NCBI GenBank assembly: GCA_948469375.1 | Contig: CAOKLO010000018.1 | Coordinates: forward strand, 1-58,144 | DNA length: 58,144 nt | From: an uncultured bacterium | Lineage (GTDB): Bacteria > Bacillota > Clostridia > Oscillospirales > Oscillospiraceae | Direction: 5' to 3' | In this document: positions 37,431 through 44,425 of the stretch, one piece after another | Numbering within the stretch: the stretch's first letter is position 1 | Layout: each line of letters starts with the position of its first letter | Translations under genes and position numbers: made by a program | Notes under the pieces: generated by a model | The model's input: only the letters and a program-made list of their open reading frames with translations | The model's database searches: none | Told to the model about the DNA's origin: nothing

Positions 37431-37456
37431 GAGAGCGCGGCAGATGCCGCGCTCTC
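37431..37456 (-). terminator. terminator of the Vat-like acetyltransferase gene
   Basis: GAGAGCGCGGCA/TGCCGCGCTCTC, a perfect 12-bp stem, followed on the minus strand by TTGCCTTTT. Confidence 0.82.
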
Positions 37457-37464
37457 CGTTTGTA

Positions 37465-38091
37465 TTATGCCAGATGGTCAATGTCTCCGGACTGGATTGC
37501 CGTTAAATGATCGGCAATGCGCTGGGTGGGCCAGTCCCACCATTTCAGCTTCAGCAGTCGTTCGATCACATCGCCGCTGAACCGTTTGCGGATGGGCTTG
37601 GCCGGAACCCCGCCCACGATGGTATAGGGCGGCACGTCGCGGGTCACCACGGCCCGGGCGCCGACAATGGCCCCGTCGCCGATGGTCACGCCTGCCAGGA
37701 TGACGGCCTCGTAGCCAATCCACACGTCGTTGCCCAACACAATATCTCCGTGGTTGTCCCAGGCCTTCGGGATGTCCTCCACAGGCAGGTCCCACTCCTC
37801 GAAAAAGATGGGGAACGGGTAGGTGGACAGACTGCCCAAGGCGTGGTTGGCGCTGTTGAACAAAAACCTTGCGCCGCAGGCGATGGAGCAGAACTTACCG
37901 ATCACCAGCCGTTCGTGGTTGATGGGGTAGTGATAGAGCACATTATTTCGCTGAAAGTCCCTGGGATCATGGACAAAATCGTCATAGGTGCTGCACTCGC
38001 CCACGACGATGGAGGGGTCAGTCACCACATTTTGCAGGTATACGGTGCTGTGCCCCTGGGAGCGCGGATAAATTTTCCATTGCGGGATCAT
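37465..38091 (-). CDS. Vat/CatB-like xenobiotic O-acetyltransferase
   Basis: A 208-residue left-handed beta-helix acetyltransferase. LYHYPIN, LVIGKFCSIACGARFLFNSA, the NH in SANHALGSLSTYPFPIFFEE (catalytic histidine), NDVWIGYEAVILAGVTIGDG and GGVPAKPIRKRFS, and the C-terminal LKLKWWDWP closely follow streptogramin A acetyltransferases (Vat) and CatB-type enzymes; the length also fits. ATG 38091 follows AGGAGG. It may inactivate streptogramin A, chloramphenicol or a natural compound; chromosomal homologues of unknown substrate are common, so resistance is not proven. Confidence 0.88.
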   Translation of the reverse strand: MIPQWKIYPRSQGHSTVYLQNVVTDPSIVVGECSTYDDFVHDPRDFQRNNVLYHYPINHERLVIGKFCSIACGARFLFNSANHALGSLSTYPFPIFFEEWDLPVEDIPKAWDNHGDIVLGNDVWIGYEAVILAGVTIGDGAIVGARAVVTRDVPPYTIVGGVPAKPIRKRFSGDVIERLLKLKWWDWPTQRIADHLTAIQSGDIDHLA

Positions 38092-38222
38092 CTGATAACC
38101 TCCTGAAATCGTTTTGCTTTGTGACGATCCCGCATAAGACAATGCAGCGCTTCACGCATACCACCTCGGTCGGAAAGGATGGCACAAGTATAGCACGAAA
38201 CCCCGCCCCATTCAAGCATTCC

Positions 38223-38936
38223 TTAGAGCTCCTGACGCTCTTGTTCCTCCCTCATCTGCCGGTGCAGGCATTCCAGCGCATCGGACAGCCCGCCCAGATG
38301 GTCGATGATGCCCATTTCCACCGCCTCGGTGCCGTAGATGACGCTGCCAACATCGGCGGCCATCTCGCCGGTGTTCAGCATCAGGTGCTCGAAGTCCTCT
38401 CGGCTGATGCGGCTGTTTCGGGTGACAAAGTCACAAATGCGGTCCTGTATGCGTTCAAAGTAGTGAAAGGTCTGGCTCACCCCAATGACAAGCCCGTTGA
38501 GCCGCACGGGATGGATGGTCATGGCCCCGGAGGGCACGATGAAGGACTCCTTCGCCGCCACTGCCAGCGGCACGCCGATGGAGTGTCCGCCCCCCAGCAC
38601 TAGGGACACAGTGGGCTTGCGCATCCCGGAGATCATCTCCGCGATGGCCAGTCCCGCCTCGATGTCGCCTCCCATGGTGTTGAGCAGGATGAGCAGGCCG
38701 TCCGTCTCGTCGCTCTCCTCCAAGCTGGCCAGAAAGGGGAGAATGTGCTCATATTTGGTGGTTTTGGCCCCGGAGCGTTCCTCCTGGTGGCCCTCGATGG
38801 TGCCTACGATGGTCAGAGTGTGGATGGTGCCGTCCTTTGTTTTGACAGTGCTGGAGCCCATGTCTACGATTTGCTGCTGGAGTTCATTTTGCTCCTCGCT
38901 GTCGCCGTTTTCTATCGGTTTGGTCTCCTCGGTCAT
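38223..38936 (-). CDS. tepA: ClpP-like serine peptidase TepA
   Basis: The 237-residue protein belongs to the ClpP superfamily TepA group, soluble peptidases associated with protein secretion and signal-peptide turnover. The fold signature LLILLNTMGGDIEAGLAIAE is followed by the nucleophile S119 in GGGHSIGVPLA and H142 in MTIHPVRLNG. The N-terminal 30 residues are acidic and probably disordered. ATG 38936 is preceded by AAAGGGGG, but that sequence is the 3' arm of the terminator of the upstream gene, leaving no room for a separate promoter. Confidence 0.9.
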   Translation of the reverse strand: MTEETKPIENGDSEEQNELQQQIVDMGSSTVKTKDGTIHTLTIVGTIEGHQEERSGAKTTKYEHILPFLASLEESDETDGLLILLNTMGGDIEAGLAIAEMISGMRKPTVSLVLGGGHSIGVPLAVAAKESFIVPSGAMTIHPVRLNGLVIGVSQTFHYFERIQDRICDFVTRNSRISREDFEHLMLNTGEMAADVGSVIYGTEAVEMGIIDHLGGLSDALECLHRQMREEQERQEL

Positions 38937-38938
38937 GG

Positions 38939-38982
38939 AAAAACCCCCTTTTGCGGTAGCTTTTCCGCAAAAGGGGGTTTTT
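38939..38982 (-). terminator. terminator of the M18 peptidase operon containing the tepA Shine-Dalgarno
   Basis: Perfect 18-bp stem (38939-38956/38965-38982) with an 8-nt loop and a TTTTT end on each strand. On the minus strand its 3' arm holds AAAGGGGG, seven bases before the tepA ATG. Confidence 0.92.
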
Positions 38983-38987
38983 ATCCG

Positions 38988-40391
38988 TTACGCCATATAA
39001 ACGGCTTTGCAGGCGGAATAGGTCATGTAGCAGTCCAGCTTGGACACGGTCTCAAAGGGGGCGTGCATACTCAGCACAGGGACGCCGGCGTCCAGCGTGT
39101 CGATGTTGCGGTTGGCCATATAGCAGGCCACAGTGCCGCCGCCGCCCTTGTCGGCCGCGCCCAGCTCCGCCATCTGCCACAAGATACCCTTGTCGTCCAG
39201 CAGGCGGCGGACATAGGCCACCAGCTCGGCGCCGGCGTCGGAGGCGCCGCTCTTGCCCCGGGCGCCAGTGTACTTGCACAGCCCCACGCCATAGTTCACC
39301 CGGGCGGAGTTGTTCTTCTCGTACACGTCGGCAAAGTTGGGGTCGAAAGCCGCCGTCACGTCGGTGGACAGGCAGAAGGACTTCTCCAGGCACACCCGCA
39401 GGGGCACCCGCTGGGTGGCGCATAGGTCGCCCACAAAGGTGTCAAAGAAAGCGGACTGCATCCCGGACACGCCCTCGGAGCCAATTTCCTCCTTGTCCGC
39501 CAGCACGCATACGGCGGTGCGGCAGGGCACGCCCTCCAGGTCAAGCAGGGCCTTTAGCCCGGCGTAGCCGCACACCCGGTCGTCGTGGCCGTAGGCCCCG
39601 ATGAGGGAGCGGTCGAAGCCAATGTCCACCGCGTTGAAGGCGGGCACCGCCTCGATCTCGGCGGAGATGAAATCCGCCTCCCGGATGCCGTAGTGGTCAT
39701 ACAGCATTTTCATCACGGCCAGCTTTACCCGGTCGCTGCCGTCGTCGCCCTTCAAGGGACGGCTGCCCACCAGAATGTTCAGGCTCTCGGCGGGAATGGC
39801 CTCGCCCAGGGGCTTTTTGGACTGCTCCGCCCCCAAATGGGGGAGCAGGTCGTCGATGGTGAACAGGGGGTCGCCGGGGTGGGAGCCCACCGCCACGTTG
39901 ACGATAGACCCATCCTTCATAGCTACCACGCCCCGTAGCTCCAGGGGGATGGTCACCCACTGGTACTTGCGAATGCCGCCATAATAGTGGGTTTTGAAAA
40001 AGGCCAGCTCGCTGTCCTCGTACAGCGGGGTGGGCTTCAGGTCCAGCCGGGGGCTGTCAATGTGGGAGGCGGTCATGGACACGCCCTGGTCCAGCGGCAT
40101 GGAGCCAAGAACGGCCAGGTAGACGGCCCTCCCCCGGTTCACCCGGTACACCTTGGAGCCGGGGTGCAGCTCCATGCCCCGCTCAAAGGGGACAAAGCCC
40201 GCAGCCTCGGCCAGCTCCAGCGTGTAGTCTACGCAGGTGCGCTCGGTTTTACCCCGGTCCAGAAAGAGCTTATAACCCTCGCAATAGTCAAAAATGGCCC
40301 GCTCCGTGGACTCGTCCACCACGTCCCAGCCGTTCTTTTTCTGAGTCAGTAGCGCCTCCCGCAGCTGCTGACCCGCAGTTTTTTCTTCCAT
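38988..40391 (-). CDS. M18-family aminopeptidase
   Basis: A 467-residue zinc aminopeptidase of the M18 (aspartyl aminopeptidase/ApeB) family. Metal and catalytic motifs in order: TASHIDSPRLDLKP (H of site 1), GAYGHDDRVCGYAG (bridging D), VLADKEEIGSEGVSGMQSAF (catalytic and metal Glu), DAGAEL, and the C-terminal VLSMHAPFETVSKLDCYMTY (metal His). It trims N-terminal residues from peptides in the cytoplasm. ATG 40391 follows AAGGAGGATA, one base after the coaE stop, so it is coupled to coaE. Confidence 0.94.
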   Translation of the reverse strand: MEEKTAGQQLREALLTQKKNGWDVVDESTERAIFDYCEGYKLFLDRGKTERTCVDYTLELAEAAGFVPFERGMELHPGSKVYRVNRGRAVYLAVLGSMPLDQGVSMTASHIDSPRLDLKPTPLYEDSELAFFKTHYYGGIRKYQWVTIPLELRGVVAMKDGSIVNVAVGSHPGDPLFTIDDLLPHLGAEQSKKPLGEAIPAESLNILVGSRPLKGDDGSDRVKLAVMKMLYDHYGIREADFISAEIEAVPAFNAVDIGFDRSLIGAYGHDDRVCGYAGLKALLDLEGVPCRTAVCVLADKEEIGSEGVSGMQSAFFDTFVGDLCATQRVPLRVCLEKSFCLSTDVTAAFDPNFADVYEKNNSARVNYGVGLCKYTGARGKSGASDAGAELVAYVRRLLDDKGILWQMAELGAADKGGGGTVACYMANRNIDTLDAGVPVLSMHAPFETVSKLDCYMTYSACKAVYMA

Positions 40392-40392
40392 G

Positions 40393-40998
40393 TCAGATAT
40401 CCTCCTTGACAATGATATGCTCAAACAATGCCCGCGCCTTGGCCTCAAAGGCCGCCCGGCTCCCGTCGTTGCGCAGGGTATAGGTACAGTGCGCCTCAAA
40501 CCAGGCGTCCGGCTTCTGGGCCGCCACCCGGGCCCTGGCATAGTCCTCCGAGATGTTTTCCCGGGCCATGATGCGGCGCACCCGGACTTCCTCGGCTGCG
40601 GTGACCGCCACGGTGACGTCGCACAGCCCGCCCGTCCCGCTCTCCAGCAGGGCGATGGCGTCCAGGGCGATGGTGGGGCGGTCTTTGGCCCAGGCCTCGG
40701 CGATCATGTGCTTCAATTCGTCCATGACGTATCGGTGGGTGATGGCGTTCAGGTCGGCCAGCGCGGCCTGGTCTCCGAATACAATAGCACCAAACGCCTT
40801 CCGGCGCAAGCCGCCATTTTCATCAAAAATTTCGCCGCCGAAGCGGGTTTTCAGCTCATTTTGCATGGATACGCTGGTGCGCAGCAGGCTGTGATACACC
40901 GCGTCGCAGTCCACGACGGCCCCACCCATATCCTCCAGCACACTCAGCACGGTGGTTTTGCCCGCCCCGGTGGGACCGGTGATACCGATGACGGTCAT
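40393..40998 (-). CDS. coaE: dephospho-CoA kinase
   Basis: CoaE phosphorylates the ribose 3'-OH of dephospho-CoA, the last step of CoA synthesis. The 201-residue P-loop kinase starts MTVIGITGPTGAGKTTVLSV and has VVDCDAVYHSLL, AIVFGDQAALADLNAITHRY, and the lid-region arginines in RRIMARENISEDYARARVAA. The ATG overlaps the tsaC stop (ATGA). It is the fourth gene of a tightly packed operon. Confidence 0.95.
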   Translation of the reverse strand: MTVIGITGPTGAGKTTVLSVLEDMGGAVVDCDAVYHSLLRTSVSMQNELKTRFGGEIFDENGGLRRKAFGAIVFGDQAALADLNAITHRYVMDELKHMIAEAWAKDRPTIALDAIALLESGTGGLCDVTVAVTAAEEVRVRRIMARENISEDYARARVAAQKPDAWFEAHCTYTLRNDGSRAAFEAKARALFEHIIVKEDI

Positions 40999-41624
40999 GC
41001 CTCCACCTCCCGACCCAGGACCTCCTCAATGCGTTCCCGGCTCAGCCCGCCCTGGCGCAGAATGCGGTAGGGCGCGGCGGTCAGGTCCAGGATGGTGGAC
41101 TCCGCGCCTACGGTGCAGGGACCGCCGTCCAGCACGGCGTCGATGCGCCCGCCCAGCTGGGCCAGCACATCCTGAGCCGACTTGGGGCTGGGCTGTCCCG
41201 ACAGGTTGGCGGAAGGACAGGCCAGCGGTCTGCCCAGCGCTTTGATGACGGCCAGCGTATCTGGGTGGTCGGGGCAACGCACCCCCTGGGTTTCGCCCCC
41301 GGCAGGGACGATGGAGGGCAGAGAGCCGCTCCCCCGCAGAATCATGGTCAGCGGCCCCGGCCAGAAGGCGTCCGCCAATTGATACGCGTCCCCCGGGATG
41401 TCCCGGCACACGCGCTCCACCATGTCCATACCGTCCACCAGCACGTTCAGCGGCTTGGTTTCGGGACGGCCCTTGGCGCCGTAGTTGGCCTGGACGGCCT
41501 TCTCCTGGGTGGCGTCGGAGGCAAGGCCGTATACCGTCTCGGTGGGGACGGCCACCAGCCGGCCCTGTCGAAGCAGTTCCGCCGCCCGGGCCGTATCATG
41601 ATGGGTTAATGTCTGGGTAGTCAT
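40995..41624 (-). CDS. tsaC: threonylcarbamoyl-AMP synthase (Sua5/YciO/YrdC)
   Basis: The enzyme makes threonylcarbamoyl-AMP for t6A37 modification of ANN-decoding tRNAs. The 209-residue YrdC domain has LRQGRLVAVPTETVYGLASD, YGAKGRPETKPLNVLV (KxR...K/S motif), FWPGPLTMIL, GVRCPDHPDTLAVI, and ACPSANLSGQPSPKSAQDV. It lacks the C-terminal Sua5 domain, so it is the short TsaC type. ATG 41624 is chosen on homology and the upstream AAAGGCGG. Overlaps both neighbours by ATGA junctions. Confidence 0.94.
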   Translation of the reverse strand: MTTQTLTHHDTARAAELLRQGRLVAVPTETVYGLASDATQEKAVQANYGAKGRPETKPLNVLVDGMDMVERVCRDIPGDAYQLADAFWPGPLTMILRGSGSLPSIVPAGGETQGVRCPDHPDTLAVIKALGRPLACPSANLSGQPSPKSAQDVLAQLGGRIDAVLDGGPCTVGAESTILDLTAAPYRILRQGGLSRERIEEVLGREVEA

Positions 41625-41890
41625 TTCCCGCCGCCTTTCTTCCTCCTCCGGTGAATTTCCATTCCGACTGCCCCGGCCAAAGCGCCCAGCGCCGGGACGG
41701 CATACAGCGCTCCGGCGAGAAACCATTTGAACTGCCGCTCCTTCAGGCGGTCCGGAGCCAGATAGTCCCACATGTCCGGGGCGGTCCGCGCAACGTCAAA
41801 GCGGCAGATGGACACTACTGTAAAAAAGCCGAAAACCGCCCAAAGCACAAGCTCTGCCGACAGGAACAGACCGCGTTTCATGGGGCTCAT
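41621..41890 (-). CDS. small two-helix membrane protein
   Basis: An 89-residue protein with membrane segments at about 8-28 and 57-78, a cytoplasmic-type basic end (HRRRKKGGGK) and a middle segment FDVARTAPDMWDYLAPDRLK. I do not recognise it. Both ends overlap neighbouring genes through ATGA junctions (gph upstream, tsaC downstream), so it is firmly part of the operon. Confidence 0.72.
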   Translation of the reverse strand: MSPMKRGLFLSAELVLWAVFGFFTVVSICRFDVARTAPDMWDYLAPDRLKERQFKWFLAGALYAVPALGALAGAVGMEIHRRRKKGGGK

Positions 41891-42534
41891 TTTTGTATCA
41901 ATGGGAGCAGCTGCGCGGGGCGCTCAATGACATGATCCGCCCCCGCGTTCTCCAGCTCATCCCGGTCCCGGAAGCCCCACAGCACCCCACACACCGTCAG
42001 CCCGCCGTTTTTGCCCGTGAGCACGTCCACATCGCTGTCGCCGACAAACAGGGTGGTTTCAGTTTTTGCGCCGAGCTTTGCCATCAGTGCGTGGAGCAGG
42101 GTGGGGTCGGGCTTCAGCGGCGCGTCGGGGAGCGCCCCCTGCACCGCATCGAATATACCGGGAAAATAACCCTCCACCACCGGTCCGGCCAAGGCGTGGG
42201 CCTTGTTGGACAGCACCGCCATGTGAACTCCCGCGTCCTTTAACGCCGCCAGCAGCTCCGGTATACCAGGGTAGGGGGCGGTTTTGTCCTCTTTATGGTC
42301 GTTGTAATAGGCGGAAAACTCTGCCAGAGCCCCGGCCAGCTCGTCCGCGCTCAACCCCTCCGGAGCAAACCGCTCCACCAGCTTGGGGATGCCATTGCCC
42401 ACCATGTACTTGAACTCGTCCACCGTGTGGGCGGGCCAGCCGTGGGCCTGACAGACGTGGTTGCCTGCGTCCGCCAGGTCGTCGATGGTGTTCAAAAGTG
42501 TGCCGTCTAAATCAAAGATAACATGAGTATACAT
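41887..42534 (-). CDS. gph: HAD-superfamily phosphoglycolate phosphatase-like hydrolase
   Basis: A 215-residue HAD phosphatase with motif I FDLDGTLLNT (nucleophile and acid Asp), a helical cap (about 18-80), motif II VLSNKAH, motif III lysine in PLKPDPTLL, and motif IV VGDSDVDVLTG. These features fit phosphoglycolate phosphatase, though related HADs such as PpaX are possible. First gene of the operon gph-membrane-tsaC-coaE-peptidase. Its upstream region is occupied by a dispersed repeat, which supplies a TATAAA-like -10. Confidence 0.88.
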   Translation of the reverse strand: MYTHVIFDLDGTLLNTIDDLADAGNHVCQAHGWPAHTVDEFKYMVGNGIPKLVERFAPEGLSADELAGALAEFSAYYNDHKEDKTAPYPGIPELLAALKDAGVHMAVLSNKAHALAGPVVEGYFPGIFDAVQGALPDAPLKPDPTLLHALMAKLGAKTETTLFVGDSDVDVLTGKNGGLTVCGVLWGFRDRDELENAGADHVIERPAQLLPLIQK

Positions 42535-42570
42535 AATTGCAAGCTCTTTTCCAATTTATAGTTCGTTCTT

Positions 42571-42660
42571 GTCGCCGAGAGAATACTTTGCGCATAGAAT
42601 CACTACGGTAACGAGCTAAAAGTTCTTTTTGCCTCCTTTTTCTTACAAGAAAAAGGAGCT
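42571..42660 (-). repeat. dispersed ~90-bp repeat, copy 2 (3' end of prfA)
   Basis: Read on the minus strand: AGCTCCTTTTTCTT-gta-AGAAAAAGGAG, AAAAAGAACTTTTAG, about 25 bases, CAAAGTATTCTCTCGGCGAC. The hairpin begins inside the prfA stop codon. Confidence 0.8.
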
Positions 42661-43717
42661 ACCCCCGTTCGGCCAGCTGCTCCGCCTGACGGGCGGTGGT
42701 GAGGGCGTCGATAATCTCGTCCAGGTCCCCGTCCATCACCGCGTCCAGCTTGTACAGCGTTAGCCCCACCCGGTGGTCGGTTAACCGCCCCTGGGGGAAG
42801 TTGTAGGTGCGGATGCGCTCGTTGCGCATACCCGAGCCCACCTGACTGCGGCGGTTCTCACCGTACTCGGACCGAATGCGCTCCTGCTCCCGGTCGTAGA
42901 GGATGGAGGCCAAAAGACGCATAGCCTTTTCCCGGTTCTGAAATTGAGAGCGCTCCTGCTGGCACTCCACCACGGTGCCCGTGGGCTTGTGAATGAGCCG
43001 CACGGCGGAGGAGGTCTTATTGATATGTTGTCCCCCCGCCCCAGAGGAGCGGAACACCTGCATCTCCACGTCGGCGGGGTTGATTTCCACGTCTACGGTC
43101 TCCATCTCAGGCAGTACCGCCACGGTGACGGTGGAGGTGTGCACCCGCCCGCCGGACTCGGTCTCCGGCACCCGCTGGACCCGGTGGACGCCGCTCTCAA
43201 ATTTCATCCGGGACCAGGCGCCGTCCCCCTCGATGGTGAAGGAGATTTCTTTGACGCCACCTAATTCCGTCTCGTTGGCGGAGTTGACCTCCACCTTCCA
43301 GCCCCGGGCCTCGGCGTACATGGTGTACATCCGGGTGAGGGAGTGGGCGAACAGGGCGGACTCCTCGCCGCCCACCCCGGCCCGGATCTCCATGATGACG
43401 TTCTTACCGTCGTTGGGATCGCGAGGGAGAAGCAGGATCTTGATCTCATGCTCCAGTCGCTCGATGTCCGACCTGGCCTGGGCCAGCTCCTGCTGGGCCA
43501 GCTCCTTCATCTCCGGGTCGGAGAGCAGCTCCTCCGCCCCGGCCAGGTCGCTCCGGGCCCTGCACAGCGCCCGGTAGGCGGCGACCAGTGGCTCTAGCTC
43601 CTTCTGCTCCCGGTTGAGCCGGGACACCAGCTCGGGGTTGCTGTAGGTCTCGTTGGCGCCCAGTCGGGCCTCCAGCTCCTGGTAGCGCAGCTCAATGTTT
43701 TTCAGGTTGTCTGTCAT
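42659..43717 (-). CDS. prfA: peptide chain release factor 1
   Basis: RF1 releases peptides at UAG and UAA codons. The 352-residue protein has the peptidyl-hydrolysis motif GGQ in [20 protein letters not shown], preceded by the codon-recognition domain with EFNS-like [20 protein letters not shown] (PxT-region) and the N-terminal helical domain. Length fits the family. It is third in a minus-strand unit behind the ABC-F and YdcF genes (18 nt gap to YdcF). Its usual partner prmC is not adjacent. Confidence 0.96.
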   Translation of the reverse strand: MTDNLKNIELRYQELEARLGANETYSNPELVSRLNREQKELEPLVAAYRALCRARSDLAGAEELLSDPEMKELAQQELAQARSDIERLEHEIKILLLPRDPNDGKNVIMEIRAGVGGEESALFAHSLTRMYTMYAEARGWKVEVNSANETELGGVKEISFTIEGDGAWSRMKFESGVHRVQRVPETESGGRVHTSTVTVAVLPEMETVDVEINPADVEMQVFRSSGAGGQHINKTSSAVRLIHKPTGTVVECQQERSQFQNREKAMRLLASILYDREQERIRSEYGENRRSQVGSGMRNERIRTYNFPQGRLTDHRVGLTLYKLDAVMDGDLDEIIDALTTARQAEQLAERG

Positions 43718-43735
43718 GTAGTCACCTATTTCTGT

Positions 43736-44422
43736 TTACCAGCTGAAATTGAAATCCCGGTCAAAAAGAAAGGACTTCACCAGCGCCAGCGGTTCCCGGA
43801 AGAACATCTGCACCCGGGAGGGAGTGTGGCTCACCGGCGCGGGCAGCGTGGTCACGTTGTCAAGCCTTCCCGTGGCCCGCTCCCACAGCATGAGAATGCG
43901 GGCGAGGTGGAAATCGCTGGACACCAGCACATAGCTGTTGGTATCAGCAGCAGCAGCGGACGCCAGGGGGGTGATGTCGGGCATAAGAAGGCCGAGGGTG
44001 TTCCGGACGTTTTGATGGGTGTTTCGAGACTGATCTTCCCTGAGAACATGTTCTCCGTCCACCCCATGGGCGGTGAGGTAGTCATACATGCACTGGGCCT
44101 CGGAGATGTGCTCGTCGTCCCCCTTGCCGCCGGACACCACGATGCGGATATCCGGGTGCTCCTCCCAGTAGGCCAGGGCGGTGTCCAGCCGGTCCCGGAG
44201 CAGGATGGACGGCCCGTCCGGCTTCACCTGACAGCCAAAAATGACCATCACTGTCCGCTCAGGGTCCGCCTGGGCAGTCCAGCCCTGAGCGCCCCGGCAG
44301 ATGATAAGCTCCAGCGCCCCAAAGGCCAGCGCTCCGGCAATGAGAAGAACCAGCAGGGCGGTCAGCCAAGGCTTCTTTTTTCGCTGGGGGCTGTTGCCCC
44401 GGTATGGGCGGTATTTCTTCAT
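43736..44422 (-). CDS. YdcF/ElyC/SanA-family membrane protein (DUF218)
   Basis: A 228-residue protein with a basic N terminus, one membrane helix (about 20-42) and a DUF218 domain outside: MVIFGCQVKPDGPSILLRDR, DIRIVVSGGKGDDEHISEAQ, EDQSRNTHQNVRN and YVLVSSDFHLARILM, the conserved SxxT/N and SDxxHxxR signatures. Members affect envelope integrity, but the chemistry is not established. It sits 3 nt after the ABC-F gene and 18 nt before prfA. Confidence 0.85.
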   Translation of the reverse strand: MKKYRPYRGNSPQRKKKPWLTALLVLLIAGALAFGALELIICRGAQGWTAQADPERTVMVIFGCQVKPDGPSILLRDRLDTALAYWEEHPDIRIVVSGGKGDDEHISEAQCMYDYLTAHGVDGEHVLREDQSRNTHQNVRNTLGLLMPDITPLASAAAADTNSYVLVSSDFHLARILMLWERATGRLDNVTTLPAPVSHTPSRVQMFFREPLALVKSFLFDRDFNFSW

Positions 44423-44425
44423 GAC

